From positions 1 to 64,000 of the forward strand of contig JADMXW010000007.1 of the NCBI GenBank assembly GCA_015548865.1: 64,000 nt of DNA, given 5' to 3'. Origin of the DNA: Serratia marcescens (GTDB lineage: Bacteria; Pseudomonadota; Gammaproteobacteria; Enterobacterales; Enterobacteriaceae). Position numbers and translations under genes: made by a program. The notes under the pieces are model-generated. The model made no database searches. It was given only the letters and a program-made list of their open reading frames with translations, and had not been told where the DNA came from. This document shows, piece after piece, positions 17,722 through 25,394 of the stretch (position 1 is the first letter of the stretch; each line of letters opens with the position of its first letter).

Positions 17722-19545
17722 ATGTCTGATATCCCTACGAGTGATAAGTCGACGGTATCGTCAGTAAAATCACCCGTGTCCCCCTCTGCCTGGCACATCA
17801 TGCATCCGGTACGCAGCCAGATCCGTATCGCAATGGTGCTTTCAGCGAGTAGCGCTTTGCTGATACTGATGGCATTGTTTTCCCTTGCCATGTTGGTTCC
17901 CCCTTTGCTCTATGAACCTGGACAGTGGCCCGTCAAGCCGTTGGTGACCTCAACGGCGTGCCTGATAGGGGCGTATTTGCTACGTCTGTGTGCATTTAAT
18001 CAATCTCACTACGCGGCTTTTCGGCTGGAAACGCTATTGCGTGAACGTTTGGCAAGTCATTTGACACACATTCCGCTCGGTGCGGTACAGCGCTTTGGGG
18101 CTGGCGCACTAACAAAAATCGTGCTTGATGACGTAAAAGCGCTGCATGTCTACGTAGCGGACAGCACACCGCTTTTCGCGCGTGCATTGGTCGCACCTGC
18201 GGGGACGTTCTTTTTGTTGCTGTGGCTCGACTGGCGATTGGCGCTGACGGCATTCTCCTTGCTGCTGCTTGGAATGCTGGTGTTGATCCTTGCCATGGGA
18301 CGTTCAGCACCGATGAATGAACGTTATAACCAAGCACGGGAACAGGTGGCAAGTGCGGTGATCGAGTTTGTACAAGCGATGCCGGTGGTACGCACCTTTG
18401 ATGCCGGATCTTCTGCGTTTGGTCGTTATCAGCAGGCGCTTGCCCGCTACCTGGCAGTGCTAACAGCATGGTATCGTCAGGCCGGTTTTTCGGCGCGCTT
18501 CTCTTTCGCCGTGTTGAATCCGTTACCCACCTTGTTGGCATTGCTGTGGGTGGGATACGCGTTACTGAGGGACAATTCGTTGGACGTTGGGCACTGGCTG
18601 GCGGTGCTGTTGCTAGGCGGTGGTATGGCAGAAGCAATGATGCCGTTAATGATGCTGAACCATAGGGTGGCTAAAGCAAAAATCAGCATTGCGCGTATTC
18701 AGGACGTGCTGAATATTCCCATTCTGACACCCGCACTAGAGGATCTGAAACCCGCAGATGCCAGCGTGACTTTTGAAGCCGTATCGTTTCACTATGAAAC
18801 CGATGGCTCGGTACCCGTGTTAGAGAATGTCAGCTTTCATGCACCAGCAGGTTCCATTACAGCGTTAGTGGGACGATCCGGTGCTGGGAAAAGCACTGTC
18901 ACCCGTCTTATCCCACGTTTTTGGGATGTCAGTACAGGGCGCATCCTGATCGGTGGCGTGGATATCCGCATGATGCGTTCGGATACGCTGATGCATCAGG
19001 TAGCTTATGTCTTTCAGGAAAATATGCTCTTTGCCGACACCATTGCCAATAATATTCGACTTGGGTTGCCTGATACGCCACTCGACGCGGTAATGTCGGC
19101 CGCGAATGCGGCACAAGCACACGATTTTATCATGGCGCTTCCTCAGGGGTATGACACTCAGGTGGGAGAGCGTGGGCAAAGCCTCTCCGGTGGGCAGCGT
19201 CAGCGTATCGCTATCGCCAGAGCCTTACTGCAAAACCGTCCGATTCTGGTTCTGGATGAAGCAACCGCTTATGCCGATCCGGAAAATGAGGCGGCGCTCG
19301 TGCAGGCACTGTCTGCATTAATGCGCGGTAAAACGGTCATTATGGTTGCACACAGACTATCCACTATTGTCGATGCCGATCGGATCCTCGTGTTTGAGCA
19401 GGGGCGTCTGGTCGAGCAGGGCAAACACGATGCTTTATTGGAGACTCGGGGCCGTTATTACCAACTGTGGCAACACAACCAACAAGCGCAACACTGGTCG
19501 TTACGCCGTCGCGATGCGAATGCAACATTACAGGAGCAGGCATGA
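17722..19545 (+). CDS. ybtP: ABC transporter, YbtP-like (fused permease-ATPase)
   Basis: Half transporter of 607 residues: six-span membrane domain (about 35-320) and ATPase domain (about 345-585). Motifs: Walker A GRSGAGKS (384-391), signature LSGGQ (488-492), Walker B ILVLDE (508-513), with DEATAYAD in place of the usual DEATSALD. Although it has exporter architecture, YbtP with YbtQ imports ferric yersiniabactin across the inner membrane. The start at 17722 gives the YbtP length; the open frame extends 55 codons upstream through the regulatory region. The next gene begins within its stop codon. Confidence 0.88.
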   Translation: MSDIPTSDKSTVSSVKSPVSPSAWHIMHPVRSQIRIAMVLSASSALLILMALFSLAMLVPPLLYEPGQWPVKPLVTSTACLIGAYLLRLCAFNQSHYAAFRLETLLRERLASHLTHIPLGAVQRFGAGALTKIVLDDVKALHVYVADSTPLFARALVAPAGTFFLLLWLDWRLALTAFSLLLLGMLVLILAMGRSAPMNERYNQAREQVASAVIEFVQAMPVVRTFDAGSSAFGRYQQALARYLAVLTAWYRQAGFSARFSFAVLNPLPTLLALLWVGYALLRDNSLDVGHWLAVLLLGGGMAEAMMPLMMLNHRVAKAKISIARIQDVLNIPILTPALEDLKPADASVTFEAVSFHYETDGSVPVLENVSFHAPAGSITALVGRSGAGKSTVTRLIPRFWDVSTGRILIGGVDIRMMRSDTLMHQVAYVFQENMLFADTIANNIRLGLPDTPLDAVMSAANAAQAHDFIMALPQGYDTQVGERGQSLSGGQRQRIAIARALLQNRPILVLDEATAYADPENEAALVQALSALMRGKTVIMVAHRLSTIVDADRILVFEQGRLVEQGKHDALLETRGRYYQLWQHNQQAQHWSLRRRDANATLQEQA

Positions 19546-21326
19546 TGAGCGAACAATGTCTTTCTAAACCCTCATGGCGTGACACTTATCGTCGGCTGTT
19601 GTTGGCTTGCGGTAGTCAGGCTCCTGCTTTGCGTCGTAGTCTGTTGATGTTGCTGGCTGCCTCTGTGTTGCAAGGGCTAGCCCTTGCGTGCCTCTACCCC
19701 GTATTACGGGCGATGTTGCACGGCGGAACGTCTGTAGACGTTGCACGCTGGCTCGCGCTGATGGCGGCACTGAGTGTGTTGGGAATTGCCTGTCGATGGT
19801 ATGGGCAAGGGTTCGAGTATCAAGGGTATTTGGCTCAGGCGACCCATGAGTTACGTATACGACTAGGGGTTCAGTTACGACGTATCCCCTTGATGCAACT
19901 GCAACATACTCGCTCGGGGGAAATGAATGCTCTGCTACTCGGTAGCGTGGATGAGAACCTGAATTATGTGCTGGCGATTGCCAATTTGATGATGCTGTCG
20001 GTGATTACACCCTTGGTGATAGCCTTGGCGACCCTGTGGGTGGATATGTCCTTGGGGATTGCCTTGCTGCTTATCTTCCCGTTAATCATACCGCTATATC
20101 GCTGGCGCCAACCTGTATTGGCGCAGAGAATGCAAGCGTTGAATAAGGCACATCAGTCGCTCAGCGCCGATATTGTTGAATTTGTACAGGGGTTGCCCGT
20201 CTTGCGTGCCGCTTGTCAAACTGAGACTCAGTTCGCCACATTGCGCCATGGCTTCCAGACGTTGCAATCATTGCAAATGCAGGCACAGCGCAAGAGCGCG
20301 ATACCCGACGCGGTGATCGCCAGTATTATCGAATTAGGACTTCAGGGCGTGGTTGTGCTTGGTGTGACTTGGGTCGTTACGGGAACGCTCTCTCTGTCTG
20401 CGCTAGTGGCAGCGATGGTGATTGTCGCGCGTTTTTCCGAACCCTTAGCCAACTGCATCAGCTATACCATTGTGTTGGAAATGGTGGAGAGCGCATTACA
20501 GCATATTGAAACACTGTTGGCCGTTACACCGTTGCCTGTGCTGGCGCCAGCGCAGACACCTGCAGGCAGCGATATTGCGTTTAGCAACGTTGAGTTTTGC
20601 TATAGCGCGGAAGACAACAGACCACAGCCCCCCGTGCTGCGTGATATTTCCTTGTACTTTCCCGCTCGACAATGGATTGCACTGGTGGGGCCATCCGGTT
20701 CGGGAAAAAGTACATTGGCGCGTTTGCTGTTGCGCTATGCCGATCCGGAGCGCGGTATCATCACAATCGGCGGCGTAGATTTGCGCCATATGACGACTGA
20801 GACACTCAATCAACAGATTTCGGTGGTCTTTCAGGATGTGTATTTATTTAACGATAGCGTGCTTGCCAACTTACGTATCGCAAAGCCGGATGCCACTCAG
20901 GTAGAAATCGAAGCAGCTGCGCGCGATGCACAATGTCTGGATTTCATTGCCCGCTTGCCCGAGGGGTGGGATACGCCGCTGGGAGATCAGGGGGCGCGAC
21001 TCTCCGGTGGAGAACGCCAGCGGTTGTCTATTGCGCGTGCATTGCTGAAAAATGCGCCCATCGTCATCCTTGATGAGCCCACTGCCGCATTGGATACGGA
21101 AAGTGAATTGGCTGTACAGCGTGCGATCGAACGCTTGGTACAACAGCGCACCGTTATCACCATTGCCCATCGTCTCTCAACCATTGTGGGGGCAGATCGA
21201 ATTATAGTGATAGATAACGGGAACGTCGTGCAACAGGGCGATCACCTGAGCCTGATGGGTGAACCGGGGCGCTATCAATCCATGTGGTTGGCGCAACAGC
21301 GCGTCAAGGCGTGGCAAGCTGGCTAA
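19542..21326 (+). CDS. ybtQ: ABC transporter, YbtQ-like (fused permease-ATPase)
   Basis: Partner half transporter of 594 residues, with a membrane domain (about 30-325) and ATPase domain (about 345-580). Walker A is GPSGSGKS (383-390), signature LSGGE (487-491), Walker B IVILDE (507-512) followed by PTAALD. The ATG at 19542 overlaps the ybtP TGA and follows CAGGAG. YbtP and YbtQ normally form a heterodimer needed for iron supply from yersiniabactin. The operon ends at a hairpin six bases after the stop. Confidence 0.88.
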   Translation: MMSEQCLSKPSWRDTYRRLLLACGSQAPALRRSLLMLLAASVLQGLALACLYPVLRAMLHGGTSVDVARWLALMAALSVLGIACRWYGQGFEYQGYLAQATHELRIRLGVQLRRIPLMQLQHTRSGEMNALLLGSVDENLNYVLAIANLMMLSVITPLVIALATLWVDMSLGIALLLIFPLIIPLYRWRQPVLAQRMQALNKAHQSLSADIVEFVQGLPVLRAACQTETQFATLRHGFQTLQSLQMQAQRKSAIPDAVIASIIELGLQGVVVLGVTWVVTGTLSLSALVAAMVIVARFSEPLANCISYTIVLEMVESALQHIETLLAVTPLPVLAPAQTPAGSDIAFSNVEFCYSAEDNRPQPPVLRDISLYFPARQWIALVGPSGSGKSTLARLLLRYADPERGIITIGGVDLRHMTTETLNQQISVVFQDVYLFNDSVLANLRIAKPDATQVEIEAAARDAQCLDFIARLPEGWDTPLGDQGARLSGGERQRLSIARALLKNAPIVILDEPTAALDTESELAVQRAIERLVQQRTVITIAHRLSTIVGADRIIVIDNGNVVQQGDHLSLMGEPGRYQSMWLAQQRVKAWQAG

Positions 21327-21331
21327 TGCAG

Positions 21332-21355
21332 AGTGGCGGAGATGTCTCCGCCACT
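21332..21355. terminator. Convergent terminator hairpin
   Basis: Nine-base arms agtggcgga and tccgccact with a 6-nt loop between ybtQ and the leftward carbonic anhydrase gene. No strong U-tract on either strand. Confidence 0.5.
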
Positions 21356-21380
21356 GTAAACAACGTTAGAACGTGACGAA

Positions 21381-22115
21381 TCAGAGGAATTCGACTTCCC
21401 CACCGACCAAATGGTACATACTGCCGACAATCTTGATTTTGCCCTCTTGCTCCAGTTTTTTCAGAATGGGGCTGTGTTCCCGAATGTGCTCGACGGTGAG
21501 TGCCACATTGGTTTTTGCGACAGCATCGACAAAGGCCATGTTTTTGCCTGTGCGGTCTCCCTCATAGACGGTTTTCTCGACGGCGGGTTTAATCTTGTTC
21601 AGCAGCCCAGTCAGGTTGCCCAACTCGACGTTGTCTATTGCCCCTGCTACTGCACCACACGCGGTATGCCCCATAACCAGCACCAGTTTGGCGCCCGCTG
21701 CGGCACAGGCGAACTCCATGCTGCCGAGAATATCCTCATTTTGAACATTACCCGCCACGCGAGCGTTAAACGTTTCGCCAATGCCCGTATCCAGCAAAAT
21801 TTCAGCCGGGGCGCGTGAGTCGATACAGCTCAATATCACCGCAGCAGGGAATTGCCCTGCCTGACTGCTGATTTTTTGCGCGACGAAGTCATGTTGCTGC
21901 GTTTTCCCTTCACGGAAACGTGTATTACCTGCTTTGAAGCTTTTGATCACATCGTCGGGTGTCATGCTGTCTCGCTGCTCTTTGGTCAGGGCGGCGGCAA
22001 AAGTGACACGCGGAGCCATAAAACCACTGATACCGGTCAGAGCCAACACAGAGAGAGCGGCAGTGCGCTTTATCAAAGCACGGCGCGATGGTTCGGAAGC
22101 ATCTAACTTATTCAT
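21381..22115 (-). CDS. Periplasmic beta-carbonic anhydrase with Tat signal
   Basis: Interconverts CO2 and bicarbonate. 244 residues: a twin-arginine signal (SRRALIKR at 10-17, then a hydrophobic segment ending near VTFA at 40) and a beta-class catalytic domain. Zinc ligands are visible: C97 with D99 and R101 in SCIDSR, then H150 and C153 in GHTACG. Export through Tat implies a periplasmic enzyme, unlike housekeeping Can/CynT. It stands alone, convergent with ybtQ. Confidence 0.92.
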   Translation of the reverse strand: MNKLDASEPSRRALIKRTAALSVLALTGISGFMAPRVTFAAALTKEQRDSMTPDDVIKSFKAGNTRFREGKTQQHDFVAQKISSQAGQFPAAVILSCIDSRAPAEILLDTGIGETFNARVAGNVQNEDILGSMEFACAAAGAKLVLVMGHTACGAVAGAIDNVELGNLTGLLNKIKPAVEKTVYEGDRTGKNMAFVDAVAKTNVALTVEHIREHSPILKKLEQEGKIKIVGSMYHLVGGEVEFL

Positions 22116-22388
22116 AGTAATACCTCGTTTTCATTGTGGGTATAACGTCACGGCAACCCGGTGCAGGACGTTGATTACAATACAGCGACCAATAATTGGC
22201 AGTGCTGATAATGACTTTTGGTAATTAATACGGGTAAGTGTAGTTGTGCTAAATGCGTTATCGCGGACGATGGGGATGCAGGAAGGTGCAATACGATAAG
22301 TTTAAGTTTTTTTTATTTTATAAAACATAGTGTTATTGCTAATGGATTGTTTGTGTCCGGCAATTCTGATAATAAGCCAACGTAGGCT
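22116..22388. other. Intergenic region between carbonic anhydrase and amn
   Basis: About 270 bp with the upstream region of the carbonic anhydrase gene and an AT-rich run near 22300-22335. No ORF with a ribosome site seen. Confidence 0.4.
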
Positions 22389-22410
22389 GTCGGGCCCAGT
22401 TGGGCCCGAC
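22389..22410 (-). terminator. Hairpin after amn
   Basis: gtcgggccca / tgggcccgac, nearly perfect palindrome 10 bp past the amn stop. A likely terminator for the leftward gene, although the U-tract is weak. Confidence 0.55.
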
Positions 22411-22419
22411 AAGGAACAA

Positions 22420-23883
22420 TTAGCGGAATGGCGGTTCGTTAAACGTGCGCAATTTGCGTGAATGCAGATGGTCTCCTTCCGCACGCAACAAGTCCATGGC
22501 ACAAATGCCGATTTGCAGATGTTCTGAAATGGCACCTTCATAAAAACGATTGGCCTGACCTGGGAGTTTTATCTCACCGTGCAAGGGTTTGTCCGAGACA
22601 CACAGCAGCGTGCCGTAAGGCACTCGGAAGCGATAGCCCTGCGCAGCAATCGTTGCACTTTCCATATCGACCGCAACGGCGCGGCTCAGATTAAAACGCA
22701 AGGCAGAGGCGGAATAGCGCAGCTCCCAGTTACGATCGTCTGTGGTCACCACTGTGCCGGTACGTAACCGCTGCTTCACCGCTTCGCCTGCCATACCGCT
22801 CACCATTTTGGTCGCGTCATACAGTGCGCGCTGCACCTCTGCGATACTTGGAATGGGGATATCAGGTGGGAGTACCGCATCAAGAACGTGATCGTCGCGC
22901 AGATAAGCGTGCGCCAATACATAATCACCAATAGTCTGGCTTTCACGCAGCCCGCCGCAGTGACCAATCATCAGCCAGGCGTGTGGACGCAGCACGGCAA
23001 GATGGTCACAAATGGTTTTGGCATTGGAGGGGCCAACGCCAATGTTGATCAGGGTAATTCCTGGCCCTTGTTTGGCGATCAGGTGGTAAGCCGGCATCTG
23101 ATGTTTCTTCCAGGCAACATCGGAGACGCAAGCTTCTGCAGTCGCTTGTGAGCCGGTAAGCAATATTCCGCCTGCGGCGGCGAGCGCCTCGTAAGGGCTG
23201 TCAGGATCGGCTATTTGCGCGCATGCCCAGCTTACAAACTCATCTACATAGCGCGTGTAGTTGGTAAACAGAATATAAGGCTGGAAGTGTTCAATGGCCG
23301 TGCCAGTGTAATGGCGTAATCTGGCCAGAGAAAAATCGGTACGTAAGGCATCAAAATGTGAAAGAGGAAAGCGGGTATCGGTGGAGTGAAACAGACCATC
23401 GGCGGTTTCATCACCAATTTGCGCTAATTCAGTGGTAGGGAAATGTTGCGAAATCCCAGCGCTCATGGAACGTTCCAGCGTCAAATCAGAGCCGTCGATG
23501 ACATAGGGAAAGGGGATTTCCTGTTGTGACGGAAACACGTCGATCTGAGCGCCATACTCTTCAACCAGCAACGTCAACTGTTCGCAGAGATAGCGGCGAA
23601 ATAGCGCTGGCTGTGTGACGGTGGTGCTGTAACACCCTGTGTGAGTGAAACGCCCATAGGCTCGGGTGCGGCTTTTCCCTTGTGTGACGCCGTCCCAACT
23701 TACGCGCAGTTCTGGGTAGACAAACAACCCATTACGGCGCGCTTCTGCATCGGGTAAGGTGCCATCTGTCACGAATGTTTTGATGGCTGCGCGTAACGCG
23801 TTAACCGCATCGTTATACTGCGAACTCAATAAATCCAGTGCTTGTACGGCCGTGAGGGGGGCAGTGGAACCACAATGCTTCAT
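22420..23883 (-). CDS. amn: AMP nucleosidase
   Basis: Splits AMP to adenine and ribose 5-phosphate in purine salvage, in the cytoplasm. The 487 residues match E. coli Amn (484). An N-terminal family-specific domain (about 1-190) is followed by a nucleoside-phosphorylase fold (about 260-470) with GITLINIGVGPSNAKTICDH and VDMESATIAAQGYRF. The latter Met-Glu is typical for nucleoside binding. Single gene, starting at the ATG at 23883, and ending at a GC-rich hairpin. Confidence 0.95.
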   Translation of the reverse strand: MKHCGSTAPLTAVQALDLLSSQYNDAVNALRAAIKTFVTDGTLPDAEARRNGLFVYPELRVSWDGVTQGKSRTRAYGRFTHTGCYSTTVTQPALFRRYLCEQLTLLVEEYGAQIDVFPSQQEIPFPYVIDGSDLTLERSMSAGISQHFPTTELAQIGDETADGLFHSTDTRFPLSHFDALRTDFSLARLRHYTGTAIEHFQPYILFTNYTRYVDEFVSWACAQIADPDSPYEALAAAGGILLTGSQATAEACVSDVAWKKHQMPAYHLIAKQGPGITLINIGVGPSNAKTICDHLAVLRPHAWLMIGHCGGLRESQTIGDYVLAHAYLRDDHVLDAVLPPDIPIPSIAEVQRALYDATKMVSGMAGEAVKQRLRTGTVVTTDDRNWELRYSASALRFNLSRAVAVDMESATIAAQGYRFRVPYGTLLCVSDKPLHGEIKLPGQANRFYEGAISEHLQIGICAMDLLRAEGDHLHSRKLRTFNEPPFR

Positions 23884-24081
23884 CGCTCTTCCATCCTTTT
23901 TGGGTTATCTCCCGCAATAACATTGCGGTTGCTACACCCAGCATAGATCAGCCACGTGACGAAACGTATAACCTTTGTATTATTTCACATATTATTAACA
24001 ATGGGGTTTATACCTTATTGTGGTGTTGGTTGGTCATCAGCTTGAATGTGAACTCAAAAGAATAATAAGGAGTTACATAAT

Positions 24082-25371
24082 ATGGCCACCAGCATCGACC
24101 CTATTCGATATTCTCCCTCTGTGCGACCTGGCAGTAATGTATATTCTGGTACCAATAAGCACGCCCAAAAAAGTGATATCTGGCTATCAGTACAAGATTG
24201 GTTTCCTCCTCATTTACAACCACAGGCGCAGACGTACTGGAAAAAGATCAGCGAGGCAGGCGCTGAATCATCGCCAATATTGCAGCGTGCTGCTTTCAAC
24301 GAATTAAAATCGTTGGTTTATCCGGGGTATGCGCACTTTTTTACGGAAGAAATCCGCGATCCTTATTTGACTACGTTCTCCATTCAAAATGCTACAGGTG
24401 ATGAAATTGTTACCTTGCGTTTGCCCCGTTCGGCGTTAACCGAGAGCTCTTCCACACACAGATCATTGCCCCGGAACCCTCGTTATCCGTTCAGGTTGGC
24501 AACGATGACCAATCAAACCATTCCCGATAATAAATCCCCAGATAATACGTTGCCCCATATTAATAGGCTGGTGGTGTTGGGGGACAGTCTGTCCGATTCT
24601 GAAGGACGGATGTATCAGCGTTCGCTTGGCCTTATTCCCTCGAATAACCAATATTATGAGGGGAACTTTACCAACGGTTTTGTCTGGACCCATTTCATTT
24701 CATCACCGGATTTTCTCAACAAACCGCTGGTGAATTATGCCGAGGGAGGAAGCGTATCAGCTCACTATTCTTGGTTTGACAAGGTCAGTTGGCTGGTTTC
24801 CAGCATGGATAAGCAGATGGCGCAATACAAAGATCCTACCTCGCGTGATCTGGTTATCATTGCTCTCGGCGCAAACGACTATATGACCTTTCATAAGAAG
24901 AATGTCGAGAAGGTTATTGACAACCAAAGTGAAAACATTGAGCGCTTATTGGCGCAGGGAGTAAAAAATATTGTGGTTTTTGGCGTGCCCGATCTTTCGC
25001 TTACCCCTTATGCACAGAACCTTAAACATTCGGAGCAACAACAGGAATTACACGATATTTGTCAGCTTCACAATCAGCGTTTGAGTGCGCGAATGGCGCA
25101 GTTACAAGTACAACACCCCGAGGCAACGCTTGCCTATTTCGATGTTTCTAAGGCATTTGCACCCATTTATGATCGTGCCAAAGCGATAGGATATAACGTG
25201 AAGGAAGGTGTAAATCGACGTGGCTATGTTCATCTGTTTGGCAAGGAGCAGGAACTGATCAGCGATACCCGCCATTTGTTTAACGATGATGTGCACCCGA
25301 CTCAAGAGGTTCATGCCATTATTGCGATGCAGGTTGCTGATTTTGTCCGACAACATGTTGCCCCGCGATAA
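24082..25371 (+). CDS. SseJ-like GDSL acyltransferase, putative type III effector
   Basis: SGNH/GDSL esterase of 429 residues. It resembles the Salmonella effector SseJ (glycerophospholipid:cholesterol acyltransferase) over most of its length, judged from memory. Shared blocks include GDSLSDS, GRM, FTNGF, EGGSVSA, GANDYMT, GVPDLSLTPY and FNDDVHPTQEVH. Catalytic residues: S169, D266 and H405. There is no signal peptide. The N-terminus (about 31-50) has a SDIWLSVQDWF segment placed like the translocation motif (WEKI..FF) of SPI-2 effectors. The ATG at 24082 follows AAGGAG. A secreted lipase/acyltransferase without a host role is the alternative. No secretion apparatus is in the window. Confidence 0.75.
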   Translation: MATSIDPIRYSPSVRPGSNVYSGTNKHAQKSDIWLSVQDWFPPHLQPQAQTYWKKISEAGAESSPILQRAAFNELKSLVYPGYAHFFTEEIRDPYLTTFSIQNATGDEIVTLRLPRSALTESSSTHRSLPRNPRYPFRLATMTNQTIPDNKSPDNTLPHINRLVVLGDSLSDSEGRMYQRSLGLIPSNNQYYEGNFTNGFVWTHFISSPDFLNKPLVNYAEGGSVSAHYSWFDKVSWLVSSMDKQMAQYKDPTSRDLVIIALGANDYMTFHKKNVEKVIDNQSENIERLLAQGVKNIVVFGVPDLSLTPYAQNLKHSEQQQELHDICQLHNQRLSARMAQLQVQHPEATLAYFDVSKAFAPIYDRAKAIGYNVKEGVNRRGYVHLFGKEQELISDTRHLFNDDVHPTQEVHAIIAMQVADFVRQHVAPR

Positions 25372-25382
25372 CACGGGGCAAC
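25357..25382. terminator. Convergent terminator hairpin
   Basis: gttgccccg / cggggcaac with an 8-nt loop that contains the stop codon of the SseJ-like gene. It separates that gene from the convergent GH31 gene. Confidence 0.6.
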
Positions 25383-25394
25383 AGTGTAACTCGG

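Noticed and set aside
22302..22541. 79-codon leftward open frame overlapping the amn end
   Set aside because: Lies across the amn hairpin and in another frame of amn; shadow of the real gene.
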